A DNA stretch of 64,000 nt, from the NCBI RefSeq assembly GCF_046630445.1, contig NC_092335.1, forward strand, positions 633,568,001 to 633,632,000, read 5' to 3'. The stretch comes from Rutidosis leptorrhynchoides (Eukaryota; Streptophyta; Magnoliopsida; Asterales; Asteraceae). This document shows, one piece after another, positions 34,641-45,818 of this stretch. Position numbers and translations under genes: made by a program. Position 1 is the stretch's first letter; each line of letters starts with the position of its first letter. Below the pieces are notes generated by a model that was not told the DNA's origin, searched no databases, and saw only the letters and a list, made by a program, of their open reading frames with translations.

Positions 34641-37192
34641 CTCATTAAACCAGACATATTCCAATCCCTAAAATAAGCTGGAATTCATTTTTGTCTAACA
34701 TTAAACATGTCAAACAACCAATTATGATCATCAAGATTGTATTTATGAAGAATTGAAAACCAACGTCGATTAAATTCATCAGGATCCAACTTATTAGTCC
34801 AAACAATATTAGAAATATCATATTTAAAACCCGCTTTAGATATTGCATGACCAACCTACATTTCGACAATGAATGAAAAACAAAATAAAGATACATATAA
34901 AATAATTTTTTAAAAACAAGTGTAAATAATATTAAGAATCAGTTTATATCGATAAAGTACCTTAGATGTAATTTTCTCTGTAATGTGACACATACACAAC
35001 CTATGCCTAGCTGTAAAAAACACAGATTGAACCGCAATACGCATTGAAAGATCTTGATCTGTCATTACAATTTGAGGTTCAACAGGAAAAGCTTTCTTGA
35101 AAGCCTTCAACAACCAATCTGTGTTTAAACACCATATCATCCCTGATAAAACGCACTTTCTTGAAAGCCTTCAACATCTTCTTTTGCTAAAAGACCGGCA
35201 CCAAATGTAACACATTTAAAATGGTTATCAATACCAGTAAACGATATAAACACCATGTCATCCCTGATAAAACGTAAATTAAAAGTATTACGAAAACTAA
35301 ACATATACATAAAAAGATTAATACATGATGATATTAATGTACACACAGACTGGATAGAAAAAAAAAATTAAAATTAAAAAAATAAACAAAAAAATAAAAA
35401 TAAAAATAAATAATAATACCTGTTTGTACGAAAAATTGCATCAAAAGATACCACATCTCCAAAAGACTTATAATTTCGTTTTGAAGTTGCATCTGCCCAA
35501 AAAGCACCAGCTAACTTCTGACGTTCACCTTTAAGTTCAGTAAAATATAAAAAAAAAATCAGGATTACAGTTCTTCTTAGCAGTTAACATCTGCACAAAC
35601 ATCTCTACATCCGCTTTCAAAATATACTTATTGACATCTCTTTTCCAATTATTGCAATCATTTTTAGAAGCCCCAACAAGTTCATGACCTTTATTCGGTC
35701 CGATACCAGATTGTCCTAACTGAAATAAAAAACACTTTTGAGAATTGGAAAGTTTTCTTTGAGATTTCAAATGCTTGATATGTTCTGAAAGGGACCAAAA
35801 TGTGGTTGTGTTTGTCTGTAAACTTAAAAAGCTGATATTTATTATCAGAATTAAGATTCATAACAAAACAAGCACAACATCCAACTTTTTGTGATGGTCT
35901 TTTCCTTTTCTTTGGTTTCTTTTTCTTGTTATCACTATCAAGAGTAGACACTTCATGAAAGTCTGTATCAGAAATTTCAGCACTACATAGCAAATCTTTT
36001 TTTGGATTCTTATCTTTAACTTCTTTAAAACCGTGTTTACTACACAAAAAATATTTGTGATTTATATACTTATGCCTGAAGCATCTTCAGCCCATTTTGA
36101 AAACGATTTAATAGCTTCAAAACCTCCTTGAATAGCATACTCATTATAAAATGTAAACGCACTTTCAATAGAATCAAACACCATCTCAACTAATGGTTTA
36201 ACGCTATCAGCAACCGTGGGGTCCAAAACTTTGTCCCAACAGTATTTATAGATTGAACACCAACACAATAATTTTCTGGAACATAAACACCTATAAATGA
36301 AAAAAATTGAAACAGCTAGATGAATAATATATCATAGATCGAATTTGAATTTAGTAAATTCACATTCATCCGAGTACAGATTGATATTGTAGTGCACAGA
36401 CTGAATAACAATGTGTACATAGACTGAAATGAGTCCATCATACATATTGCTATTCAATCTGTGCAGACAGACATTCGATATGTGCAGATTGACATTCAAT
36501 CTTTGTGCAGATTGACATTCAATCTCTGTGCAGATTGAAATACATATGAAAAAAACACCTGCATAAATTCACCTAGATGCATCGAAAGAAATGCATCTAT
36601 AAAATTCATCTATTGAATTCATCGTTATCTATTATATATGAACTATGTTGAACTTGCTAAGAACAAATTTAATCATTCTGTTTACTATTAGTATATATAA
36701 TCCAACTTTAATCTGTACATAGACTAAAGTGAGTCCATTATACAGATTGAATATCAATCTGCACATACTAACTATCAATTTGTTTTGAAACAGTACAAAC
36801 TAACTTCAGTCTGAACATAGACTGAAGTCGATGCTTTATACAGATTGAAAATAAAAAACTGCACAAACTAAATCTTAATCAGTTTTCAGATTGATTTATC
36901 GATCTGTATTATATTATTTAGCTAGGTGAATAAGCTAAAATATAGAGATTTGACATATAGAATAAAGAATTTAAGTGAAAAACAGAGTAAAATATGTACT
37001 CACAACACCCTCTGAATCAATAAACTCGTAAACCTCTAAGTCATTAGCTTCGACATCACCGTCTCCAAAATCATTATCGACATTCGAATCAAACAACACA
37101 ATACGATCTGACTCATTACCTTCATCATCTAGGTCGGGACGACCATCAACGACGTTTACGAATGTAGAATTTTGTTTATATGAATCTCCCAT
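34641..37192 (-). pseudogene. FAR1/FHY3-like (MULE-transposase-derived) pseudogene
   Basis: FAR1-family proteins are transcription factors derived from Mutator transposases. Exon 1 (37192-37004) starts MGDSYKQ and ends at a GTGAGT donor. Exon 2 (from 36290) has the FAR1 zinc-finger domain: PLVEMVFDSIESAFTFYNEY, then KHGFKEVKDKNPKKDLL and HNHILVPF. It continues to AFWADATSKRNYKSFGDVV near 35420. Further exons carry the transposase core (FTGIDNHFKCVTFGAGLLAK, then IVMTDQDLSMRIAVQ and RHRLCMCHITEKI). The last (34855-34641) holds DPDEFNRRW and AYFRDWNMSGLM. Frameshifts occur near 36240, 36060, 35800 and 35550, and a TGA replaces a Trp codon near 34678. The C-terminal part, including the SWIM finger, is missing. 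It may also be a MULE transposase relic. Confidence 0.8.
36360..36960. repeat. Degenerate repeats in the first intron of the FAR1-like pseudogene
   Basis: Variants of TGTGCAGATTGACATTCAATCT recur from 36460 to 36540 in tight tandem. Looser copies such as ACATAGACTGAA-TGAGTCCAT and TACAGATTGA-TATCAATCTG extend to 36900. Many contain both AGATTGA and TCAATCT, so the units are themselves partly palindromic. Confidence 0.7.
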
Positions 37193-37311
37193 CGAATTCA
37201 ATGGAAATCGATCGAATAACAAAAACTAATCTATACGAAAACTGTATTGTCGAATGATTTATACCTAATCCCTAATTTGAATTGATGTGATAGGACGAAA
37301 ATACCCTTAAT

Positions 37312-37314
<3 letters not shown>

Positions 37315-37371
<57 letters not shown>
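37315..37371. repeat. (AT)n followed by (AG)n microsatellite
   Basis: About 17 AT repeats (37315-37348) followed by about 11 AG repeats. It abuts the foldback element on its left side. Confidence 0.95.
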
Positions 37372-37372
<1 letters not shown>

Positions 37373-37373
37373 T

Positions 37374-38044
37374 TAATCAAGAGGGAAGCACTTTTTTATG
37401 GGGAAGTAAATTTTTTTCGTTTTTTTCGAATTTTTTTTTCAGACATCAAGATCACATGAAAATATGAACATTTAAAAAAGACACTTTGTGATGAATGTTA
37501 TTATTTTTGCGGGAAAACGCTCGAAGAAAAAAATGAAAACATGCATCATGAGTAATATTATTATTCTGAGTTTTTTTGTTAGGGTTTAAAAATTAGGGTT
37601 TAAAATTTCTGGTTTCAAAATTAGGGTTTAGCTATTAGGGTTTAGAAATTAGGGTCTAGGGTTTAGAAATTAGGGTTTAGATTGAATTTTTAACACGAAC
37701 GGTTTAGAGTTTAGGGTTTTGGGTTTTGGGTTTAGGGACTAAACCCAAAACACTAAACCCTAAACCCTAAACTCTAAATCGGGCTAAATTTTGAAAAAAA
37801 AACTTCATATAAGATGAAAGGAAACAACGTTCCAAAAATATTATTAGGAATAACATTACTCACGATAAATGTTATCAATTATTTCTTCGATCGATTTCCC
37901 GCCTAAATAATAACATTCATCACAAAGTGTCTTTTTTAAATGTTCATATTTTCACCTAAACTTGATGTTTGAAAAAAAAAATTCGAAAAAAACGAAAAAA
38001 ATTTATTTCCCCTCATTTCCCCCCAAAAAAGTGTTTCCCTCTTG

Positions 38045-38048
<4 letters not shown>
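37374..38048. mobile_element. Foldback element with telomere-like apex, about 675 bp
   Basis: The left arm (37374-37560) and right arm (about 37850-38048) are long inverted repeats. They share AATCAAGAGGGAA at the tips, then CACTTTTTT, TTTTTTTCG, GAAAATATGAACATTT and AAAGACACTTTGTGATGAATG. The middle (37577-37780) has many TTAGGGTTT motifs followed by the reverse, CTAAACCCTAAACCC. The apex is GGGTTTAG-GGA-CTAAACCC at 37728-37746, so the whole element folds into one hairpin. Both ends lie in TA microsatellites, so a TA duplication cannot be proved. No coding capacity. Confidence 0.8.

Positions 38049-38128
<80 letters not shown>
38047..38128. repeat. (TA)n microsatellite, about 41 copies
   Basis: Uninterrupted TA repeat beside the right end of the foldback element. 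Reading frames across it are artefacts. Nothing else is seen between 38129 and 38380 except a TGCAGTGGCGGAAGC phrase at 38314, which resembles the end of some hAT elements. Confidence 0.95.
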
Positions 38129-38129
<1 letters not shown>

Positions 38130-38381
38130 TTTTAGAAATTTTGCATATTACACGTTTATTATGTTATTGTAGTTTAATGTTATATGTTAAAATGTCTTAA
38201 AATGATAATGATAGGGTCGGCATTTCTTTCATTACATCAAGAAATGCACCTATGGAAGCAGGAATTGTGTGAAAGAATTTCTGGTAGATGCCATCTTTTT
38301 TAAAGACCTTCGCCTGCAGTGGCGGAAGCAAAAAAAGTTTTCATCGGGGCGAATTTTTTTAAAGCGTAACAATTTTTTTTT

Positions 38382-38505
38382 GGCAAAATATGAAGTTTTT
38401 GGGACAAAATATGGAGGTTTTGGGACAAAATACGGAGGTTTTTGGGTAAAATACGGAGGCTTTTGAGCAAAATACGGAGACTTTTGGGCAAAAAAAATCC
38501 ACTTG
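38382..38505. repeat. About 21-bp tandem repeat, 5-6 copies
   Basis: The unit approximates GGGACAAAATACGGAGGTTTT. Copies begin near 38382, 38401, 38422, 38444, 38465 and 38486 and decay at both edges. It lies in a decayed segment (about 38314-38590) that includes CACTAGGGGCGGGCGAACCAG. Translations on both strands are repetitive and not genes. Confidence 0.8.
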
Positions 38506-38742
38506 AGACAAAATCGAAAAATCCAAAATTTTTGCACTAAAAACTACTAATCCACTAGGGGCGGGCGAACCAGCCTGCCCCCACATATTTCTGCCCATTT
38601 TCGCCTGTAAAGTAAACCACGTCCAAAGTGATTTGCGCCCCCATAGAAAGAAGCACGCCCGCCCGAAGTTACACGCATGGTCCCAAAATCATATTTGTGG
38701 CAGATGCGATTCATGGTATTATATTATATTATATTATATTAT

Positions 38743-39348
38743 ACCTATATACTAAAACTCCTCCCAAAAGTTGTAGTTTCATTTTTATCGAATTGTCGTT
38801 TCGAGTTTGCGTTCACACTACAAACGGTCCTTCAAATTCGGCTCAATTTACAATACGACCCCTCAAGTTTACACTTTTCCAGGGGTAGAAAGCGTAAATA
38901 TATAATTTTATTAAAATAAAAGAAACTAATTCCACCCGAATTTTTAACGGGCCCTATCTTCTCGCTCGGTGCGAGTTAAATTTTTCCGAGACCACCGTTC
39001 AACTCGAAAAAATCAGGCGAACCCAACGGGACTAACTATACGCGAAACGGACATCGTTAAAAAAACACTAGATAACGGGCCCTATATATTCTCGCTCGGT
39101 GCGAGTTAAATTTTTTCGAGACCACCGTTTAACTCGAAATAATTTTACGAACACAACGCGACTAACTATACACGAAACGGACATCGTTAAAAAAACACTA
39201 AATATTTCGGCCTATATTACATGCATATACATACACGTCCAACAAACAACCCAACCTACTAGATATATTAGGTACGAAACAACGTATATCCAAATTCGAT
39301 CGCGCGTCGAACACAACCGCAGCAACGCGCGGTCGAATTTTTTTCTAG
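38743..39348 (+). mobile_element. Helitron-like non-autonomous element, about 605 bp
   Basis: The 5' end reads CCTATATACTAAAACTCC, close to the TCTATAC-type Helitron start. The 3' end has a GC-rich hairpin (ACCGC-AGCAACGC-GCGGT at 39316-39333) followed eleven bases later by CTAG then T, the CTRR terminus of Helitrons. Inside, a unit of about 129 bp is duplicated head to tail from 38947 and 39076, each with TTCTCGCTCGGTGCGAGTTA and GAAACGGACATCGTTAAAAA. No Rep/helicase is present. The 5' TC is CC here, so the start is less sure. Confidence 0.6.
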
Positions 39349-39629
39349 TTACTAATAATAGCGGAAACATGTCATGTCGTTTCTGCTTTTCCATTGTCGT
39401 TATTAACAAAGCAAGTCAATAAAAGTAGGCAGCTTAATGGATATAAAATTCAGCCTTAACCCAATGATCCAATTAGTAGTTGTAGCTTAATGTTACAAGC
39501 ATCCGTTTTTATTCTAGTTACACTTATAAAATTTTAAATATGTATTAAAAGAAAAAGCTTTGGAAAAAAATATTACTTCATTATTTTATTTAAAATATTC
39601 ATAAAAATAAAAAGTATATTGAAGTTAAC
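39349..39629. other. Spacer, nothing recognised
   Basis: AT-rich sequence between the Helitron-like element and the target duplication TTAAC (39625-39629) of the following LTR element. No motif or reading frame stands out. Confidence 0.5.
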
Positions 39630-39806
39630 TGTGATGACCCGGAAATTTCCGAGTAAATTTTAACTTAATCTGTAAATGATTAATGTTTTCGACACGATAA
39701 ACAAAGCCTGCTAGGCTGAATCCCAAAAGTTTTGAACTATTGTTATATGTTCAGATGACCTTTGACTCGTAACCGACGATTCACGAACAATTATGAGTAA
39801 ATGGAA

Positions 39807-39911
<105 letters not shown>

Positions 39912-40627
39912 CACATATTGACTGAAAACGTTAATGAGATGTTAAATGTATAATGTCTCACGTAAACTTATTTGTTTCAAACGTACGAAAACGTTGTTCA
40001 TTATGATAGAACTTGATTATAACCTTGATTGAATAACTTGCAACGTGTATTTTAAATGCGTTTAAGTATATTGAATATATATTTATAAATATATATCTTC
40101 AGGTTATTTGAAAACGATAATAACATTCGGTTATTGATTTAATTAATATTTAGATATGTTAATTAGAATGTTTGAGAAATAAACGATGACACATAAATGA
40201 ATTACATTTAAGTTTTAAATGTGTAAACGATACGCGATATAACAGTTTCAAATGATTTTAAAATATATTATTATATATATTAAAACAACGATTTATAGAA
40301 GCAAATGACCACGACACTTAAATGTATAAGTTATATTTCATAGAATATAATTTATTGAAGAATAAGCCTAATTATTGACAAAGGTATATGTGGTGAAACG
40401 TAAAACGCTAGTTTTCTAAGCGTACGAAGATATGTTCGAAAAACCGGAACCGGGACATAAGTTAAGAGTAAACGTACAAGTCATTAGAACTAAATTTACA
40501 AGTTCACTATGAACGAGAATAAAATATAATATATAATTAATTTATATAAATTAAATATAATTTATATATTATATTATAATATGTCGACAAGCAAAAATCC
40601 AATTCGGGTGTGAGCTGGAATCCAGCA

Positions 40628-40704
40628 CTCCGCGATCGCGGAGTTTCAAAGGGGAAGGGGGCCGCGATCGCGGAGCCCCCCTTTTTCAGTCTAGGCCTAT
40701 AAAT
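40628..40704 (+). promoter_or_regulatory. LTR core promoter: two GC palindromes and a TATA box
   Basis: CTCCGCGATCGCGGAG (40628-40643) is a perfect 16-bp palindrome. CCGCGATCGCGG (40662-40673) repeats its core inside a GGGGG...CCCCC context. TATAAAT follows at 40698-40704. The 3' LTR keeps the same arrangement (46786-46801, TATA at 46856). CG content is far above the surroundings. Function as protein-binding sites is inferred from position and symmetry. Confidence 0.65.
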
Positions 40705-40769
40705 GTCAGAATTCTGCTCGACCTGTTCTCAATTTAAAACATAATACTCCGTAAGAATTTATTTATTTA

Positions 40770-40805
<36 letters not shown>

Positions 40806-41639
40806 AATAATAATAATAAGATTATTATTATTATTAATCTTATTATTATTAATATTAGTATTATTATTTTTACGATACAAAAATAATAATATACATAAAA
40901 TATTACGACGGAGTGCTGTCCAAGTAATTTTCAAAACGAGTATTCGAGCGAGCTAGAGCTAAGGAAAATATGGGTTATTGCCAAGAAGGTTATGAGTAAT
41001 GTTTGGGGGTATTTTTGTGAATCAAACCTCGTGTTTATCATCTCCGTTGCGTCTACGTGATTTCCTGCAATATTGTATATCAATATTAAACTGTGAGTTC
41101 ATTATTCCCTTTTTCTCTATATTTTTGGGACTGAGAATACATGCGAATGCTTTTAAACTGTTTTATGAATTGGATACAATTACTGAAACTGATTATGTAT
41201 GAGTTTTCATATGCTTCCTTTTTAATTGCTTTTGCGATACATATTTTTGGACTGTGAATACAGGCAATATTTTGTAACCATTTTATGAAATGAATACAAA
41301 TACTAAACTGATGTTATGTGAGTTTAAACAAACTGGACACAAGTACAAACTTATTCTACACCGAGTTTGAACCGAAAATTCCTTAGCTTTGGTAACTAGT
41401 AACTGCCGGTTATAAGAACTGGTGGGCGCGAATAGTTGTATATGGATCCATAGGGCTTGACATCCCCGTCTGTTCCAGGTGTAGAGACCCTAGCCTGAAC
41501 TATAAAACAGACGTAAGCTAATTGAGTTTAGTACACGTTGGATTGTGTGTATTGTACATGTTGGTTGCATGTATGTTAAAACAGGGGTACTTACTATATA
41601 TACGTTAAGTTTAGTTACCAGGGTGCTCAACTTTGTAGA

Positions 41640-41995
41640 ACTGATTGATAAACGTTTCGGATGAAACAACTGAAATCTTGTGGTCCAACTTTTATGTAAA
41701 ACCTATTGATGAATGTTTCGGATGAAACAACTGAACCCTTGTGGTTAACTTTTATATACAGATGACGTGAAACTTTAAACTATGAACTTTTATAACTTGA
41801 TGAACGTTTCGGATGAAACAACTGAAACCTTGTGGTTTACCTTGATACAAATGATTTGAAACATTAAAACTATTGATAAACGTTTCGGATGAAACAACTG
41901 AGATCTTGTGATCAACCTTTACATACAGATGATTTGAAATGTTAAAACCTATTGATAAACGTTTTGAATGAAACACCTGAACTTTTGTAATCCAC
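41640..41995. repeat. Five-copy direct repeat in the LARD-like LTR
   Basis: Each copy has TTGATAAACGTTTCGGATGA or a close variant, then AACAACTGAA and CTTGTGGT. Spacing is about 60-85 bp. The last copy (TTTTGAATGAAACACCTGAAC) is the most decayed. The same array is in the 3' LTR at 47795-48150. The 74-residue minus-strand frames are its translation. Confidence 0.9.
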
Positions 41996-42419
41996 CTTGA
42001 TATACGGATTATGTGTAATATTAAAACTATGAACTCACCAACCTTTGTGTTGACACTTGAAGCATGTTTATTCTCAGGTTTCTAGAAGTCTTCCGCTGTT
42101 TGCTTATACGTGATACAAGTTATGTGCTTGGAGTCATACATGCTTTATTCAAGAAACTTTGCATTCACCAAACTATTACCATGTACCTTATTTTGACTGT
42201 ATTGTCAACAGATGTATTATTGTAAACCATTTAAACGGTGATTGTCTATACGTAGAAATCATCAGATGTTAAAATCCTGGAATTTATATATTCAGTTATG
42301 GAATACCTTTTCAAACGAATGCAATGTTTACAAAACGTATCACATAGAGGTCAAAACCTCGCGATGAAACCAGTGAATAACGTCCTGCGTCAAAAGGGAT
42401 TTTGACCGGCCGTTACAGT

Positions 42420-42431
42420 TGGTATCAGAGC
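42420..42431 (+). other. Primer binding site of the LARD-like element
   Basis: TGGTATCAGAGC, two bases after the 5' LTR; a perfect tRNA-iMet type PBS. Confidence 0.9.
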
Positions 42432-42825
42432 GTTGGTCTTAGAGAACCAGAATTTGCATTAGTGTGTCTAACCGGTTATTGTTAGGATACATCAGTGAGT
42501 CTGGACTTCGACCATTACTGCATGATAAAAGTTGTTGCTTATAATTTCTTGTTAGAAATTGTCTGCTTAGCATTCCTTGTGTGGAAAATTACATGCTTAT
42601 CATTTTGGTCTAGACACACCTTACTGCATGGATTGCATGACTAGTGTATAGACAAAATATATATCTTAGCGTATCTGTTACTGTTACCTTTACTTGACAG
42701 TTTCCGAAAATTCCTCCGTAAATTGCGGAACCTTTGTACTATATATAGGTATTCTATGTAATTAGAATATCATCCGATATCTGAAAACCATTTCACATCG
42801 AAAATTCTTTATCTAACCGTGTAAG

Positions 42826-43383
42826 ATGAATTCCGCAAGTAATTCGAGTTCCTCGGATTCCGATATGGATTTCCACCTGAGTTCCGAAAGTAGTGTAACC
42901 GGAATGAATCAACCAATCAGTCATCACCAATTCTGGATGAATTGGGGATGGGTTCGTAGTCGACTTAATCAATGGAGACAAGAGGAAGGCGATCCTTTCC
43001 ACCAACCAACTTCACCTCTTGGTGAAGAACCTGAAGCACTTACCGGCGAACCGGTCCGAAACACCATATTCACCCTCATTGCCAGAATATCTCGCAACGA
43101 TTATATGATATCCAGAATTCTAAACTTTATTCATCCCCTCGTACCAACCGCCAATCATCCCGGAATAATAGAAGAAGTCAACGAGCTTCGCGCTAGAGTG
43201 GTGGCTTTAGAGGGTATGATGCACAATTTGCAGGCATCACAGGCAGCAACAGTAGCACCACCAGTACCAGCAGCACAACCAACATCACCGGCACCAACAG
43301 TACCACCAACAACACAAGCCTCCACATCACACGCCTCAACTTCACAATCTGTTCCACGAGCATCAACCTCATACGCACCGTAG
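42826..43383 (+). CDS. Upstream ORF of the LARD-like element
   Basis: A 185-residue frame that starts 395 bp after the PBS. Residues 1-25 are Ser/Asp rich (SSSSDSD, then LSSESS), like the upstream ORF of element A. The middle has NQPISHHQFWMNWGW and a helical segment (GIIEEVNELRARVVALEGM) that could form a coiled coil. The last 50 residues are Ala/Pro/Thr/Ser rich. It ends in TAG and is unbroken. It is the only sizeable open frame in the element. Function is unknown; a gag-like scaffold role cannot be excluded. Confidence 0.6.
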   Translation: MNSASNSSSSDSDMDFHLSSESSVTGMNQPISHHQFWMNWGWVRSRLNQWRQEEGDPFHQPTSPLGEEPEALTGEPVRNTIFTLIARISRNDYMISRILNFIHPLVPTANHPGIIEEVNELRARVVALEGMMHNLQASQAATVAPPVPAAQPTSPAPTVPPTTQASTSHASTSQSVPRASTSYAP

Positions 43384-44378
43384 GCACCGAGGAAAACCAA
43401 CAACAATAAACGATGAAGTATCGATTCGTCACTTCATTGAAGAAATATTCTGCGGCGATTAGGTAATCTCTAATATAGAAGTGATTATTCATTTCTAGTT
43501 CCAACCAAAAATCAAATGAGTTTAATAACTCATTAAAAGTTATATTACATCTGAAGGAAATATACATACATATATTTTCATAAAAATTGTAACTTAAAAT
43601 CCTTTTGTACAAACTATTAATGACGAGAATATTTTAACGGGCAGGTAATACCCGATAAATATTTAGATTTCACAATAATACGTTACACTGTACACTCTTC
43701 GATTCTGATTCAGCAATCATTAACTATACTGCTCAAACCTACAGATATACGTATCTGTTCATCGCAGAATAACCATTTTTCATTCAATTTCATATTCTGA
43801 TTTCGATAGATCAGAATCCAAGTCAAGATTTAACAGAAGACATCACTCTTAGATTCATACATCTTTCAAAACCATGCTTTGAATTCAAAACTATACTAGA
43901 ACATCATATGATTACACTTTGTGTTCAAACCCATCGAAATTCTTGAAAACACCTCAACTAATGAACAAACGAGAAGACGAACCAACTACACGATATCTAT
44001 GAGAAGAAAGATTTATACTTATAATCATACATATGGAAAGCTCTCGAAACCTAAGTGAAACTTTAACACGTATCTGTGATAAATCCTTCGGCATTATTAT
44101 AACCTTACGATTCCTTTTCAAGTATTCAGTTTTGTCACAACTTCAGCAAGTCAACTTCGACTATTCATTTGGATAAGCCTTAATTAAACCTTGACATATA
44201 CGATTGCCCTTACTATGGTTGTTACCAGGGAATCTTTTATATCGCACCACATTAGCAGTAAATGTACCAGCAACTCCGTCATTCTGCAATTTGAATCTCT
44301 CCGGAAATCACTATATATATAACGTCTATCTTCTGGACTTATGAACTTCTAAAAAGCACCCTAACCTACTAATCTGTT
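43384..44378 (+). other. Non-coding interior of the LARD-like element
   Basis: No coding sequence seen. TTTTAACGGGCAGGTAATACCCG at 43632-43654 resembles the segment between the palindrome and the 3' LTR of these elements (TTTAACGGGT-GGTAA). It may mark an old internal junction where gag-pol was lost. Confidence 0.45.
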
Positions 44379-44562
44379 CTTCAAGTTTAAGAAAGCTGAT
44401 GAAGCAGCAAAAACTGTAAACGACTTTAACAGTCAAAACTGAAAAAGCTCAGAAAATTTGGAACTGAAAAACGGTTTGAGCAAACCACGAAGGAAACTGT
44501 GGACACATCACAAGGACTAAACTTGTACATAAAGAATCTGGATGATTCTGTTTCTGAAGAAA
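44379..44562 (+). pseudogene. Captured PABP fragment (RRM3 end to RRM4 start)
   Basis: In pieces of three frames the plus strand encodes KKADEAAKTVNDFN, then KRFEQTTKETVDTSQGLNL and YIKNLDDSVSEE. This order and wording is specific to plant cytoplasmic poly(A)-binding proteins, at the linker between the third and fourth RRM. About 34 bp of the usual sequence (the FDxKEWYVGKA part) is missing and frames shift near 44457. No intron interrupts it. It is a dead fragment inside a retroelement, related to the second copy at 54682-54890. Confidence 0.8.
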
Positions 44563-45799
44563 TCTGCATAACTATTCTTATCTGATATTAATTACCTCTC
44601 CGCGCTATCTGTGTTAGATCCTAAAAGAAACTGTTTTAGTTTCTATCTTTCTGTAAAATTCAAATTTGAATTACGAATGATTTTGAAGTAATGTTGGAAA
44701 CAGATGCATGAGTTAGTATAATATAATGACGCCTGATCAACGTGGTTATATTACAGTAAGTCATGCTGAGTTTCTAATGGAACGTGATGATTCACAAACC
44801 ATAACGTCATCATGTGTCATGTTACACGACTCTTACATTCTATCTAATCTATAAACATATCAAGAAAATAATTTTTCTTGATGATTCGGTCTTTTCCGTA
44901 ACTTCTGGTAATTTGACAAGTCAGATTGTGCTATTACCATTTCTTTCTTAGAACATTTGCTATGTTCATCCTGAGATCCAAACCTACGAATTCTGGACCA
45001 GTACTTGTTGTGCTTAATGGCAAGCAGAGAAAACAAATGCATGAAACTCCGAAATAGAAATGGGAGTATAAATCGCAGCAAACAAGAAAAATCATAAACC
45101 GTGCATATCAATGCGTATTGCAACGTAAAGACACGGGAGAACTAAAAACACTATAAACCCAAGGGCATAGTAGAAGTGAATAGATTCTTCCGGTGGCAGA
45201 TAAAAAAGAAGAATGACAGATATAAAAGTTAGGAGTATATCAAGAATCAGAACTGGATGGAGCATATCGACAAATGCTTTAAAATATGAATTGGGGAAGA
45301 AAGTTTTAAGGGTGGTGAAAATTATGAAACAGAAGAAGTCAATTTATAGCGAAATAACAGACATAGTAATCGAGACAGATTACGCATCCAATCGAATAGG
45401 ATCCTAATTTCCTTAAATCCCGGCGAATCAAATCTTGTTTAGATTTCAAAGATTTTCCTTTAAATTCCTTGAATTCCGGAAATCAACCATATCTACGTCA
45501 AACGTCAAGACAAATCTTTATTACCTTATTTCACTCTTTTGTGATAGTTTCACTCATACTTTTCGTGTAATCGAATTGTTCTATCCATATTTTCACGTAG
45601 GTGAAAAACTTTATATTTACTAAACTCGCGCTATTCATAAACGAAACTAGACTCGTTCAAGGTATACAAACCACTCCATTCTAATATATCCTTTTGATGA
45701 GGATTTTATGAACAAATGAATTCATGATGAGAATTCAAACTATATCATATTCTTTGATACGAGAATATCCTGATCTATGTTATTAAACTTTCCTTCACC
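44563..45799 (+). other. 3' interior of the LARD-like element
   Basis: No coding sequence is recognised. The small frames at 45213-45623 and 44860-45123 have no family motifs. ATAATGACGCC...CAACGTGGTTATATTAC near 44720-44753 matches a segment in element C. TA, AT-rich and purine-rich stretches fill the rest. Confidence 0.5.
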
Positions 45800-45818
45800 A
45801 AATTTCGGGACGAAATTT
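45800..45818. promoter_or_regulatory. 19-bp palindrome near the 3' LTR of the LARD-like element
   Basis: AAATTTCGGGACGAAATTT, identical to that of element A, ending 17 bp before the LTR. The bases between are CTTTAACGGGTAGGTAC. Confidence 0.75.

Noticed and set aside
37577-37780. Interstitial telomere tract
   Set aside because: The TTAGGGTTT motifs are interrupted and inverted around a centre, inside a foldback element, so this is not a fused telomere.
41752-41976. 74-residue minus-strand ORF, repeated at 47907-48131
   Set aside because: It is the translation of the five-copy LTR repeat.
41640-41995. CRISPR-like array of regular repeats
   Set aside because: Repeats are imperfect, spacers are related, the host is a plant nucleus and the array lies in an LTR.
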